A stretch of 64,000 bases of DNA from Sporodiniella umbellata (GCA_025677835.1 JAIXMR010000034.1:124001-188000); one strand, 5' to 3'; positions 1 through 11,960 are shown, counted from the first letter of the stretch. Notes: generated by a model not told the origin, from the letters alone. Numbers and translations: made by a program.

Positions 1-287
1 GGTAGGATCCAATTCGGTGCCAGCACACACACAGGTTCCACCACTGTCACTGATAATAGAGGCATTCACAGAAATAATATAGGCCTAAAATACAAATCAG
101 CTTACGTTCCAACATTCTCTGTTCTTTTGAATTTTACCATAGCAAAGAAGGTAGTCAAACCGGCTCTAAGCTCTGTAGTGAACTTGGTTCCCTTTCGCTC
201 GCGCCGAGCTCCAGAATTATCCAATTGGAAATACTTTCCAATTCTTGAATGAGCGACATAGTCGTTCACTTTGTCTGTCCAAGTCAT
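1..287 (-). CDS. azgA: AzgA-type purine (adenine/guanine/hypoxanthine) permease, 5' end only
   Basis: Plasma-membrane proton symporter family for purine uptake. The start codon is at 287-285. Exon 1 (287-138, 50 codons) is followed by a 53-nt GT-AG intron (137-85), and exon 2 runs off the left edge. The N-terminus reads DKVNDYVAHSRIGKYFQL, then an ERKGTKFTTELRAGLTTFFAM segment, and exon 2 continues AYIISVNASIISDSGG; this is the N-terminal cytoplasmic helix and first transmembrane segment typical of fungal AzgA. Upstream there is only an A/T-rich leader with a 16-T tract just before the ATG. The family assignment comes from this N-terminal signature. The transport core is outside the window, so substrate preference cannot be judged. 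Confidence 0.85.
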
Positions 288-1504
288 GGTTATCAGATAA
301 AAAAAAAAAAAAAAAGAGAGAGAGGAAAAGGAAAGGTAGAGTGAACAAAAGAAAAAAACACAAGCTAAACGACCTGTTGTTTTATAGAGGTAGGACCTGA
401 TTCGGATGGATTTGAATAACAGAGATTGGTTCCATTGCGAGGTCCGATGCAGCGATAAAGGACTTGAGTAACCCTGAAAGTGAGAGAGGTTCCATCCCAA
501 AAGAGGGCGCTCATGTTACGCACAGTATGTTCGGGACAAGATAGGACGTGCTCGATAGATAATCAGGATTGAAGATAAAAAGACTCTGTGTTTTTTTTTT
601 TGCTTTTGTTTATTTTTTTAAAGGCTATCAAACGTTATCCTAAATTCATAAAGAAAAGGCAAGGTTGTGCATCTATCTCTGTGTCCTGTGATCAATGTAT
701 GTCATCTCGAAAGATTCTTGAACAAGGATGTGTCTATGTTTGACTTTTTTTTTTTTTTGGTTTTCTATGATACTTTTCGCAGATGTTCTTTTATAGTTTT
801 TACAAAGTTTGATGTACAATTAAGGTTTTTGAAATACTCAAAGACCCTTTTTTTATTTTGCCATTTTTTGTTTCATCTGTGAGCTGTTAATAAACTCAGT
901 TTGATTTTATTTAGAGTTAGAAAAGGGCAGGTTCAATAGACTCAATGATTGTGTCAGTGTATTCGGAGATCGTTTTAAGAGGCTGTTCAACAGAAATGTG
1001 TATAAGCCGTTCTACCATAATAGTCTTTGCAACATACTCAATTACTACAAAAACGATCACACAGAAAACTAAAACCATACTCACTTTTTGTATAGCATGT
1101 TAGTTCAAACTCCTTTTCAATACTCACTTGAATGGGCCAGATGGATCATGAATGACACACATCTCCATCTGTGGTGGGGATTTTTTTTTTTTTAGGGAGT
1201 CAAAAATATCAAAAAGATATTTACTTTTGAAGCTTTTCAACCAAAATAGTCGTTCATAGACACTCTGAATTTCGTGGGCTGTTTACAAAGTTACTAAACC
1301 AAAAAAAAAAAAGCACAAAAATGAACACTGATTGAACCGTAAAAAAAAATATTCTCAACTGGACTAAATAGCAAATGAGAAACTAATTTAACTATGCATC
1401 TCAGTGTGTTGCTATCATGACTGAAATGTCGCCCGATAATATTCTTTTTAAGGTTTTTTCTTCTTTTTGTTTTACATAGTACAAACAATGACTGAGAGGT
1501 TGCT

Positions 1505-1540
<36 letters not shown>

Positions 1541-2142
1541 CCGAGTCTCTTAAGTTTTGGATAAAACAGAGACTCGTAAAGTATCACTCTTGCCTTACAA
1601 TTAATAAAAAGAAGCCAGGTTTTTACCCATACAAGGCCAAAAGCTAGACTTTGAAGAGTAGAGTATTAAACTAAGCTCTATTCGGCAGCAACAGTCATTT
1701 CTTTTTTTTTTCTCTAATAAAGGCTCATGATGAAAAGAAGCGAAAAATACGGATGAATCGTATTAGAGAAGAGAATGTTACAAGGATCTTTGGGAAACTC
1801 TTTCAAAAAATAGTTTACTTTACACCACTACAGTGTTCGCAGTGCTTTCGCCACAATAGCCTGGCTATGTTTAAAAAGCCTTTTCATGACTCTCATTACT
1901 GGGATAACTCTTAAAGCTTCTTCATAAAGCATATGTTTCAATATAAGAGGTTTTAGAATGGAAAGTCATAGATAATGTTGTATAGATAGTATACGAAACA
2001 TAATACTGAAGTATGGATGGGTAAACACGGGTTTTGATCTATAATAATAATATATATATTTTTGGGAAACATTATTGGCAGTTCTAGAGCGTTCATATTT
2101 GATAAAAGGCACTGTGATAGGTTTAATCAATATTTGATGAAC

Positions 2143-2182
<40 letters not shown>

Positions 2183-2246
2183 TACATCCAGCAAGAGTAT
2201 GTCTATGTAGTCCAACCTCTGCTGATTTCTTTGAGTCAGTAAAATG

Positions 2247-2279
<33 letters not shown>

Positions 2280-4287
2280 GGTTTTACATTGTAACTTAGA
2301 CTGGCTATCCGTCATTTCAAATCCCAAAAATAGTCTCTCTATGGCTAGCCGGTCCTATTACTATGTGGGAATTTCATTGCAGAGGTTTGAGTTATGAAAC
2401 GTGTCGTGGCTTATAAGGCCTAAATAATACCATTCCTGACTCAATGAAAGATAGTGTTTGACAGACTATGCTCAATCACCGCGTGGTCGTGCTATGCATC
2501 CCTCCCTCACGCTCCGATGCACTTAGCATTGAGAAAATGCTACCTAGTTCGAGATGTTGGTTTTCATTCTTGACCCTGGCAATGCTCACGGAAATTTCGA
2601 AGCCCATACAAAAACTGGTGAGACTCTTGATCATTAGAGGACAAGTCTGCCGTAGCGGTTACTAGAGATCGAAAACCTGGTCTTATATATATTACTATCA
2701 TAGTTCTTTAGATAGGGTGATTTCCACTCATTGAATATCACAAAACCTTGTTCTAGCCTATATGCTCTTAGTTTCTTTATCTATCAGTCATTCAGCTGGC
2801 CTGTAAAACGTTGGCTACCAAGTGACGGCTTTACACTACTTTTGTCTGTAAAGACACCTCAGTAGATCCAAACAGAGTGCCTTTAAGAAAGATGTTTGGC
2901 CTCATCAATCGAACCTGTAACATTAGATTCTAGCCATAAACCTATCTATCTGAGAAGCCAATCAATCCCTTCCCACTGTTTATAGTCACTTGCCTCAAGC
3001 AGTTCAATGGATCGATTTGTTTAAAAACCAGCGGCTATAAGTGGACTTGAAAACCAATGGATCGCTTGTCTTGGTGTCTTTGTAGCAGTCTCATCTATAC
3101 TTTATTTTGCCAAACCTACACTGTTTTTTTTTTTTTTTTTTTCTTTTTTACATCGGCCTTAATTTTTGACATAGTGATAGTAATAGTTGTAAAAGCATAC
3201 ATCAATAAGCATTGATTGTGGTTTAAGACAAAGGAAAAAAGCCCCTCCCACTATGAACCGCGAGAGATGACCAAAGGAACAAATAGATTACCAATAAAGC
3301 TTGTACCATTGTTGAGTTGCCACCGACCTATATAAGAAAAGAACCTTATCGTATTTGGTTTATTTGTCTAACAAGCATCCAACGAAACTTTTCTTATCTT
3401 TATTGCATTGTATTTTCTACAGCAAACACTGTTATTTGGTTTTGGTTGTATATCATAGATTCTATTCGTACTTTTATTTGACTACCTTTTAAACAATTTG
3501 CTAAATGTTGGGTCCTTGTACAAAGCAAGTTAATTTATTTATTTTTTCACACTAGAGCTAAACATCTATTTATAGTCCCCAACAAAACCTGATGAGTTCA
3601 GGTTCAAGGACAAACCTATTCTATATTCAATGCATGTACTGCAATTTTATCGTTTTACAATGAAAAAAAAAAAAAACCCCCCATTCCCTTTTAATGGCTT
3701 GTACACTCTACATGCATGCTTTGGTTAGAAGCTTATCGTAGTTTTTGATTTTTCATTGAAATCATTGTAGTGCCCTAAGCCTATCTTTTTACTAGCTTTT
3801 GTTTTCTAGGTAAAAGAGTTTTGCGTGCATACGCTTGTACTTAATTTAGCCAAAGCACAAAGCCTTTATTTCAGAAACAAAAACAGCCACAAAGAACAAT
3901 AAGAACATTGTTTGATATTCGTATCAGAGCGCCTCTCTTTTGAAATAAAATAACCCCCTATTCACTGGATGTAGATCGTTTAGTGTCAAGTTATTTTAAG
4001 CTGTTTCTTTAGTCTGCCTAAAAAAAATCCACACACATCGGGCTGCTTTTATTTACCCTGATCCTAATGTACTGGATTCAATAACTAGCTACATGCTTAC
4101 TCTTTTTTCAAATCATTGGCCAACTGTCTACCTGTTTAAATCAGATGCTTTTTTAAAGGCGTTGTAAAAGTCGACGTCACAATCTGAATACAAATTTCAA
4201 TTTGAAACTCATGTCAATTTTTTTTTTTTGGCACAATCCTCTTTCCTCCCCCCCTGGGTTTCGCTTCAAGAAAAAAAAAAAAACAAA
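288..4287. other. 4.0 kb gene-poor spacer with long A/T homopolymers
   Basis: No convincing gene was found on either strand. Open frames here are short and mostly encoded by homopolymer runs. Notable contents are T33 at 1506-1538, A35 at 2145-2179 and A32 at 2247-2278, plus a promoter-like patch around 3329-3420 (TATATAAG followed by a pyrimidine-rich stretch) that has no recognisable coding sequence behind it. Confidence 0.6.
2145..2278. repeat. Two very long A tracts (A35 and A32) 67 bp apart
   Basis: Uninterrupted A at 2145-2179 and again at 2247-2278, flanking a 67-bp unique segment. A comparable T33 lies at 1506-1538. They look like extended poly(A) microsatellites, or conceivably tails of short retroposed copies; no tRNA-like A/B boxes were seen in the intervening segment. 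Exact lengths are vulnerable to sequencing slippage. Confidence 0.7.
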
Positions 4288-4338
4288 ATGGTTAACAGTG
4301 CTGTTGCAAATGTAAGTAGACTCAAAGAAATACAAAAA

Positions 4339-4369
<31 letters not shown>

Positions 4370-4769
4370 AAAGGGAAAAAAGAATAAAAAACAAACACAG
4401 CAATCATAAATAATCTCGCGAAACTAAAAAGAAAAAAAAAACAAAAAAAAACAAAAAACACGACATTAGGTCGGACGCTGGTCTGCTTTAGCTTTTGGTC
4501 TCTTCTACGGTTACACTCACAACATCAGTTTGCAAAAGCAAGCCGAACAAAAGAAGGTTGAAGCTGAATATCACCGTAAAGAACTTTTGATTGAAAAGGC
4601 TAGACTTGCTTATGCTAAGCAACATGTCGCCCCCGTCAGCACTTCAGGTAAAAAAAAGTATTGGATTTTATATAAAGGGGAGAAGGACTGAAAATTTTCT
4701 TTAGCTGTTGTGGACATTGATAGCCCTGATTTCGATTTGGAAAAGTTTATCAAGGAAAACGAAAACTAA
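4288..4769 (+). CDS. TIM11: Mitochondrial F1Fo-ATP synthase subunit e
   Basis: Small inner-membrane subunit that promotes ATP synthase dimerisation and cristae shape. Exons 4288-4311, 4470-4647 and 4705-4769 give 88 aa. The first exon encodes only MVNSAVAN. The second supplies the single transmembrane segment with the GxxxG dimer motif (FGLFYGYTHN), followed by a charged coiled-coil region rich in K/E and an acidic tail ending DFDLEKFIKENEN. Length and layout match yeast Tim11/Atp21. The first intron (4312-4469) contains an (AG)n microsatellite. The tiny first exon was chosen because it carries the only ATG that joins in phase across a GTAAGT donor. The gene is followed by the Byr4/Bfa1-like gene on the same strand. 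Confidence 0.88.
4339..4363. repeat. (AG)n microsatellite inside the first intron of subunit e
   Basis: About twelve consecutive AG dinucleotides, extended on the right by an imperfect AGGGAGAG. It lies wholly within intron 1 of the ATP synthase subunit e gene. Confidence 0.9.
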
Positions 4770-4847
4770 TACAAATGAAAGCAAAGAAAAAGTCCAAAAT
4801 ACAAGTTTTTTTTTTATTAAAGAGATACACACATACGCATACACGCA

Positions 4848-4882
<35 letters not shown>

Positions 4883-5061
4883 AGGCTGTTTATAAACCAA
4901 AGGAGAAAGTGGATAATTGACAACAATGAAATACGGGAAAGCAGTCGTTTGGGTGTCTCATTGTTCTTGCCCAATATAAACCACCCATTCTTTTCTGTTT
5001 GTGTTGTTTCTTCCTTTTTTTTTTCGTCTTCTTCTTTTGGGCGTTTGTTTCTTTTCACGCA

Positions 5062-6649
5062 ATGGAGGACGATTGGGAAAGGGATATTCATTTCTCAGAT
5101 ACACAAGTATTTCAACGCAAAGGAGTGTATACGATTGAGCCTGACAAAGAACTAACGTTGGCTTGCGAAAGATACCAATATCAACAAGAATACCTTGAGG
5201 ACAGTGAAAGCGAAACCAACAGTAGTGTTCAATCTACCTATTCCGCTATTACAGATGGATCTTCACTTATTCATGGCCTCGACGATTTTATGTATGCCAA
5301 ACAAAAGTCCGGTACAATACAAAAGCTAGGAGGACATCGGCCTGGAAAAGTATTCGACTACGATGACTGGAGTGATGAGCTGGACATTCTGCCCTCCAAA
5401 TTTGTAAAGCCCAAAGCTCGGACCTATGAATCTCATTTGTCTTTACTCGATACGGCAGAGTCGTACCCTCAAAGCAACATGTATGCTGCCAGCAATGTTT
5501 ATCAATGCGAACCTGAGCCAGAAAACGATGATAGTCTCACAGGCCTTCACTTCCCCCAAGATCTGACCACGTTAGCCCAAAGGTTGTATGACCAGAAGTG
5601 TGGGGCGACGATTCAACCCGCCCCTCCAGAACAGGACCGGTTTTCTGACATGTTGGCTTCCATCCAAAGAGAAAAAGAAGATGACGATTTCTGTGAGGGC
5701 CTGAATCTAAAGACGCTTCCTATTGGGAAAAAAGGTAGCCAAGAAACCAAGGGACGTTCGCAACCACCCCAGTCGCGTATTCCTCTTCTCAAGCCTGTCC
5801 GTGTGCCACCACCCAAGCCATCCCTCTCCCGCCCACACCGATTCACACTGGGCACAGCAGCCTCTAAGAGAAGGGAGGCAGAAACAAGAGCTCAGGTGAA
5901 CAGACTGAAGCCTAAAAAACAAGACGCGGCGGCTGTCATTGAAAGACGAGGCGCGAACGGAACCACACTGATCGCACGGCCCAAAAAGAATAAGGACTAC
6001 GAATACAGCCCTCAGCTAGACGATCTGGACACACTGCCTACACTCAAACCCAAAAAAAAATTTGTTTTGCCTGCCCATCCAAAAGGAGAGAACACGATGG
6101 ATCCAGAAAGGCCTTGGCGTAAAAATATGCTGGTAAGAGAGGGGAACGATAAGTAACGGTTGATTGAACATGCCTATTTGTTTTAGAGAGCAAGCAAGGT
6201 GAAGCTGATCAAACCCTGCGACCAGGCTATTAAAAAGGGTATACAAGAAAAGTTTTCTATAGCACAAAGACAACCCTAATAAGCCATCCATAGAATTCAA
6301 TGGCATGCGGTTTGACGAGAGCAGCCAGAGCTGGAAAGGGAACGAAAAAGCTCTACTGGCGTTTCAAAAGTCAACTGTCCGTCGTCCCATACTGATAAGT
6401 AACCGCCAGCAGACAAGCAAATACACTTCGGTCATTGTGAACAATATGATATTTGATACAGAGAAACTACAGTGGGTATCGGCATTCGGACCAGAGGCTG
6501 AACATGACGAGCTGGATGGTATTGAAGATCTAGAAGAACCGGCTTCCAAAAAGAATAACAAAGGTTTGGAATTCAAGTTGTCTGTAGAGGTCAAACGTGA
6601 GATGATGTTCAATCAAGAAAAACATCAGAGTTGGATAGAGCACTGGCCT

Positions 6650-6655
<6 letters not shown>
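5062..6655 (+). CDS. byr4: Byr4/Bfa1-like subunit of the two-component GAP for the septation/mitotic-exit GTPase
   Basis: Scaffold that pairs with the TBC protein Cdc16/Bub2 to inactivate Spg1/Tem1 at spindle poles. Exons 5062-6132 and 6187-6238 and a last exon ending at 6655 give about 502 aa. The start MEDDWERDIHF matches the family N-terminus. An acidic YDDWSDELDILP segment lies near residue 100, a basic/proline-rich middle follows, and the conserved C-terminal block PWRKNML, KLIKP, FNGMRFDESSQSWKGNE is present. The frame from KLIKP to FNGMRFD only joins if a 31-nt GT-AG stretch (6239-6269) is removed; otherwise there is a frameshift. The family assignment is inferred from this C-terminal block. 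An upstream in-frame ATG at 4999 adds only poly-Phe and is not used. Confidence 0.75.
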
Positions 6656-6686
<31 letters not shown>

Positions 6687-6832
6687 CACATTTTTGGTGG
6701 TTTGCATTTTTCATGTTCAAATTAGGAAATTCTATTGTAAAACAACATCTCTCCTATTCCTTCTCTCTCTTTTTCTTTATATTTAACTTTTTCTTTCTTT
6801 CTTTTTTTTTTTTTATTTCTTTACCTAATAAA

Positions 6833-8775
6833 ATGATGACAGCAGATACGGCAGAGATAAAGTTTAATGACCTTGTTTTGCAAATGGCTGAGTTGGATGT
6901 AGAGTATAACCACTGGCATACAAATAATTGTAACCATCTTTTAGGGCGGCTTACAATCCTTATTGGAAAAAGTCAAAAACAACTCACAGATAACCAAAGT
7001 AAATATCACAAAGTGGGAATTTGTCTTGCCCCACCTATGTATCATGTACCCTTTTTCTTTATTTATTTTATATCTATAGGATATAGCTGCTTTTCTGAAA
7101 AAGAGAGCGTTCTTGGAAGAAAGCTATGGTCGAGATATGGTCAAAGTAGCACAGATGACAGCAGAAACTTTTGACAAAACGCATCCAAAGTCAGGGTAAG
7201 CTAGACAAAAAAGTCATTCAAGCTACAGTATATTAAGTGACCGGTAGAACTTTTGGAGATGTATGGATTTCTATTCTAAAGACCCATGAGGATATTGGAA
7301 ACCAACGAATTCAGTTTGCCAACTCCATTACAGATTCAGCAGAAGATCTTTTGGCGTTATCAAAGCATATTGAAAAGGATAGAAAAAAAATCAAAGACGC
7401 AGGAAGTCACTATGAAAAACAAATCCAAGAGTCGGATCTGCAATTAGAAAAAAGTAAACAAAAGTTTGAAGCAACGAATGAAGAGTGGGGGAAGGCTGTT
7501 TCTCAAAAAAACCAAGAGCCCAGTCAGGGTGCGAAAAAAAATCTATTTCGATCCAGTAGAACGTCAGCGCAGGTAAAGACATAAAACTCAGGCTAGAACA
7601 TAATATATATCTTGTAGTTGGACAGAACGGAGAATGATCGTCGAAACAAAATGGATGCTGCTGACGATCAGTACAAGATACAACAGAGAAAAACAAAACA
7701 GACACATACTGAATATTACGAGCTTCATCTTCCCCAGGTCCTTTCAGAATTAAAAGCAGTCGATAAAGAGTGTAGCGTCGCCCTTCGATATCAACTGGCT
7801 AGATATGCATACACTTTTGAGCAAGCCCTAACACAGGACGGATTGGCTTTGGATAATGAGCAGGACAAAGGACTAAGAAGCTTACTTCAAAAAATCGACG
7901 AGGAGTCGGATTTTGCAGAATTTGTCAGATTGTGTTCTGACCGCTGTGGTCGTATCCAAAAAAATGATGTGGTAGCTCAAGAACGGGTAAGGTACAGGTC
8001 AATCAAAACAATCACTAACCAGATCAGGTATCTGTTAACAATAGCTACACAAACCCTCGCGTCTTTGGCGTGCCCCTAGAAACGCTAGCAGCCGCTTCGG
8101 AGGATAGAGTGCCCGCCATTTTAAGGGAGTGTGCCACGGTTGTAGAGGAGTACGCTCTTAACTCCATTGGTATCTATCGACTGTCCGGTATCACTAGTAA
8201 AATTCAGAAAATCAAAACTAAATTTGAAAACAACGATCCAAACCCAATATCTGAAGAAGACTTGTCCGATATCAATAACGTTACAGGTGTGCTAAAGCTT
8301 TGGTTTAGAGAATTGCCCGATCCTTTGTTTCCTCGAAGCTCTTATAAACAATTCTTGGAGGCTGCAAGTAAGTGATGGTTTAGAAAAAAAAAAAAAAATT
8401 GCTTATTTTTTCCCTTGCTCGTAATAGAAATAACAGATGAAATGTCAAGACTAGTTGCACTACATACAGCCATTAACGACTTATCTGATGGTCATTATGC
8501 TACTCTAAAGTATCTCATGTGTCATCTTTACAGGTAGACAGGATTTGTTGAGTTTTGACGACTCTTTTAACCTCTTTTTTTTTTTTTTTTTTTTTTGTAG
8601 AGTACAACTAAACCAAAAGCTTAACAAGATGGGTGCTGGAAACCTAGCAACTATCTTTGGGCTGACATTGATGAGTAGTGATGCCGGCTCTCAAACACAA
8701 ATAGCAGAATCGCAACTACAGGCTAAAGTAGTGCAATCAATTTTAGAAAACTATAAGGAAATTTTTGAAGAATAA
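6833..8775 (+). CDS. RGD1: F-BAR and RhoGAP domain protein (Rgd1-like)
   Basis: Couples membrane curvature binding to Rho GTPase inactivation at polarised growth sites. Seven exons (6833-6998, 7087-7195, 7248-7572, 7618-7986, 8028-8367, 8428-8533, 8601-8775) give 529 aa. The F-BAR domain covers roughly residues 5-270, with AFLKKRAFLEESYGRDM near residue 56 and a long helical K/E-rich region. The RhoGAP domain covers roughly 335-525; it contains SIGIYRLSG, whose Arg is the catalytic finger, then GVLKLWFRELPDPLFP and the closing NLATIFGLTLM. Some introns are very short (41 nt at 7987-8027, with a CTAAC branch site). Domain order matches yeast Rgd1 but the protein is shorter, lacking most of the linker between the domains. 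Confidence 0.85.
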
Positions 8776-8844
8776 ATTATTTAATGACATTTTTTACTCG
8801 CAAAAAAAACCCCCCCCCTCCCGCTTTGTTCTCCTCTACTAATC

Positions 8845-9599
8845 ATGGATAGAGTACTTGCTTTTGAGATTTTGACACAAATCATGTCCCATTTAAAAGA
8901 CGACCAGTCTGCATTACTAGAGCTAGCAAAGTCATCGAGCACCTTGTATAAACCGGCGTTGCCTTTTCTTTATTACGCCCCTCAATTTGATAAATGGAAA
9001 CAATTTGAACTTTTCGCACAGCAGCTTACTCCACACAACGGTCTCTACGTTCGATATATGGATCTATCTTCGTTGCCCTACCGCTGGGATCCTTCAATTA
9101 ATAATATACTACCACAACTTGCCTCAAAACTGCCACACCTAAATACACTCAATCTAGAGTTGTGCAGAAAACTGTAAGAGAAAGAATCATGGATCTTCCT
9201 CCTAATTAGTGTGATAGGACCAACAAAAGACTAATTGAATCTATCAAATCCCTTCCGGAATTACGCTTTCTCTATGTCGAGAATTGTAAATTGATTGACG
9301 ACCAATCTGTCAAGGCTATATTGAGTTACTGTCCACTTTTAGAAGAAATACAGTTAGGAGCCACTGGCATCACAGATAGTTCATTGTTTCTTTTGAGTCA
9401 GATGCATCATCTCACACAATTAGAGATACCAAACTGTGAGAAAATAACCGAATCAGGCGTTCGATATATTCTCGACAAATCCCCCGCTTTGAAACATTTC
9501 GACATTCGCGATTGTTACAATGTAGTGGGCGAGTTTGGTGACCCAAGGATAATTGAAGCGAGTGAATATAGTAGTTCGGAAGATGAATTGAACGAATAA
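8845..9599 (+). CDS. Small F-box / leucine-rich-repeat protein
   Basis: Likely substrate-recognition subunit of an SCF ubiquitin ligase. Exons 8845-9173 and 9218-9599 give 236 aa. The N-terminal 45 residues (MDRVLAFEILTQIMSHL...) form an F-box-like helical segment. Residues about 75-215 contain LRRs of the amn1/RNI type (LPHLNTLNLELCRKLT, LPELRFLYVENCKL, CPLLEEIQLGATGI, MHHLTQLEIPNCEKI, SPALKHFDIRDC). The tail is acidic and serine-rich. The gene lies 69 bp downstream of the RhoGAP stop, behind a C-rich/pyrimidine leader. The substrate is unknown. F-box identity is moderate because the motif is short and divergent; the LRRs are clear. Confidence 0.75.
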
Positions 9600-9672
9600 A
9601 ATCAAAAAAAAAAAAAAGAAAAGACGAGGCTTTTTTTTTTTTTTTTTTATTTTCAATCTTTTAGTAGACATA

Positions 9673-10276
9673 ATGGCAGATCAAGAACTGATAGACGATT
9701 TGATTTATTTTGCTCGTGCAGGAGAACTAAGTGAAATCGAAGCAAGCAACGCTCAACCCGAATTACTGATTGCCAAAGACGATTCTGGAAACACAGCTCT
9801 CCACATGGCCAGTGCCAACAACCATTTGGGTAGGAATCAATACTTTTGCGGAAAAGCCGAATGCTAAATACTTGTAGAAATCGTACAATATATTATCCAA
9901 CAGCTAGCATCAAAAGACAAAAAATTGATTGACGTCCAAAACGAGCAAGGAAACACCGCACTCCACTGGGCTGCTTTGAACGGTCACTATGAAGTAGTAG
10001 AAGCTTTGGTTAAAGCCGGCAGTGATTGCACAGTAAAAATAATACAAAGACCAAGATAAAAAGTAAAAACTAATTCCTTTTTTTTTAAAAAAAAAGGTTA
10101 AAAACGTCATGAACCACTCTCCTATTTATGAAGCACAACAAAGAAACCACGAAAAAGTGGCCGAATTCTTCATGTCAACCATGGTAGAACAAACAGAGGA
10201 GCCTGTTGAAGAAGACAAGCAATATGTAGAAACAGGTGTACAACCATTGAAAAAAGCCGTACAAGAAGACGAATAG
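9673..10276 (+). CDS. YAR1: Ankyrin-repeat protein, Yar1-like
   Basis: In yeast, Yar1 is the dedicated chaperone of ribosomal protein uS3 during small-subunit assembly. Exons 9673-9829, 9878-10032 and 10097-10276 give 163 aa. The repeats are clear: NTALHMASANNHL, then IVQYIIQQL, NTALHWAALNGHYEVVEALV near residues 80-100, and NHSPIYEAQQRNHEKVAEFF near residues 110-130, followed by an acidic tail with EEPVEEDKQY. Repeat number, the HWAALNG repeat and the acidic C-terminus parallel yeast Yar1 (about 200 aa). Ankyrin folds are shared by many proteins, so orthology is probable rather than certain. The second intron ends in an A-rich run directly before its acceptor AG. Confidence 0.7.
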
Positions 10277-10487
10277 ATAAACAAATAGCACGAATAAATC
10301 AAAAGAAAAGTCTGTGTTGATGGTTACCATTTAAGGAATGTTTTTGACATTTTAAAAAAAAAAGGAATCTTTTTTTACTTTTCCAGAAAATAAATAAACA
10401 AAAAAAGGCAAATGTTTTTTTTTTTTTTTTTTTTTTTCTGTTCTCGATTTTTATCTTTCTCTTTCTTTTAAAAACTTCTATCAATCC

Positions 10488-11888
10488 ATGGGATTCTGCC
10501 AACGCTGCGGTGAAATAACACGAGGAAAGTGTACAAGATGTGGTGGACGGTCAGTCGAGTCTACCATAAGCTGTTTGGTATCAGAAATGGGTGGTGTATC
10601 TATCGTGGATAGATGGCAATCTCAGTAAGTATTTTTCACTTTGATAAAAAAAAAAAAAAAAAAAACTAAACAGTTGTCCAGGTATGCAGGTACTATACTT
10701 GCACCTGAAGAAACCGTTAAAAAAAGCCAAAGCGCCAAAAGAATACCCACTGCGCAATCTGCATTCTACACTGTTGACAGCAAAAAAGTGTGTAGCTGCT
10801 GTAGTAAAACATTATATCATACTACCATTTTGGAAAACAATGTTCCATACTGCAAAGACTGTCATTTAAAATTATATAACCAAGGTCAATGGTAAGTAGC
10901 GCTCATTTAGAGATAGACTGTTGTACTTATTTTTCTTGTTTACAGTCCTTCCTGTGCCTCTCTTATAGCTGAAAACGATTCGTGGATAGAGCACGATAAG
11001 AAAAAATGGCACAGACAGTGCTTTTCTTGTTTTAGTTGCAAAAAAGGACTCGAGGCTAACCCATTGGTCGATCTTCAAAACAGACCGTGCTGTGAGCCTT
11101 GCTTTTTATCTCAAGCTGGCAAAAGAGCTTATAGTGAAAGCTCTTTTTCGTCTAGCTCAAGTCTTTCCTCGCTTGGGTCTACACGTTCATCCGTTCTACA
11201 ATCCAAATACAATCGTACAAGGCCTCGTCTTGATAACGATATTTTTCAATCACAAAGTATTCCTCTCACGCCTTCACCCGAAACCTCGCCAACTCCAAGT
11301 AAGCTCATGCAAAGCTGCGGCTATTGTCATCAACCCGTAACCGGTGATGGACGTAAGCACAGAGTAAATCTCTCTACAGGCTCAACAGCTTGGTTTCACG
11401 AAGATTGCTTTTTATGCAGCCAATGTCACCTACCGCTCAATAAGATAGAGTGTGCTACAGATGGACATTCAGTATTTCATACCCAGTGTGATCCTCAGCG
11501 ATGCTTTGGTTGTAAAAAGTCAATTTCAGAGGACGCTTACAAATTTTTAGACAGAGCTTACCACTTTTCTTGTTTTACTTGTCAAGGTGGGTGTCGTCAA
11601 CGAATTGCACTTGGCCAACCTTTTTTCGAAATCAATGGTTTACCTTACTGTGCAACATGCGAAGAACGGCCCAAAACAAAGCCCAACAGATTAGGAGGGA
11701 ACAAACATTGCCCTAGGTGTAAAGAAAGCGTGGCCATGATGGATGGCATCCCAGGGCCTCTAGCAAGTCGATGGCATAGAAAATGCTTGAGATGCGTGAA
11801 ATGTGAAAAGCAATTGGACTCAGCAGCTCGGATACATTATGGGCTAAGGGGTGAATCTTTGGTATACTGTAGAACATGCTGTTTATAA
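10488..11888 (+). CDS. Multi-LIM zinc-finger protein
   Basis: Probable cytoskeletal or polarity adaptor. Exons 10488-10624, 10682-10891 and 10946-11888 give 429 aa. The N-terminus is a short Cys-rich zinc ribbon (CQRCGEITRGKCTRCGG). It is followed by paired Cys-rich modules CSCCSKTLYH...CKDC and CPSC...WHRQCFSCFSCKKGL...CEPC, a Ser-rich linker (residues about 210-275), and three further LIM-type modules: CGYCHQPV...FHEDCFLCSQC, CFGCKKSI...HFSCFTCQGGC...CATC, and CPRCKESV...WHRKCLRCVKC...CRTC at the extreme C-terminus. The zinc ligands look intact. Fungal relatives include paxillin-like polarity proteins, but I cannot name the orthologue. The stop is 72 bp from the convergent stop of the WD40 gene. 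Confidence 0.8.
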
Positions 11889-11960
11889 TAAATAAACAAA
11901 TAAAAAAAAAAAAAAAACAAATAAAGCGAAAAAGAAAAGAAAAAAAAACTTTTTTTTTTT

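Noticed and set aside
2468..2665. 65-codon ATG frame in the left spacer
   Set aside because: Short, no promoter or polyadenylation context, no recognisable motif; consistent with chance.
4999..5061. Upstream in-frame ATG extending Byr4 by 21 residues
   Set aside because: The extension is a poly-Phe stretch from a T-rich leader; the family N-terminus begins at the ATG at 5062.
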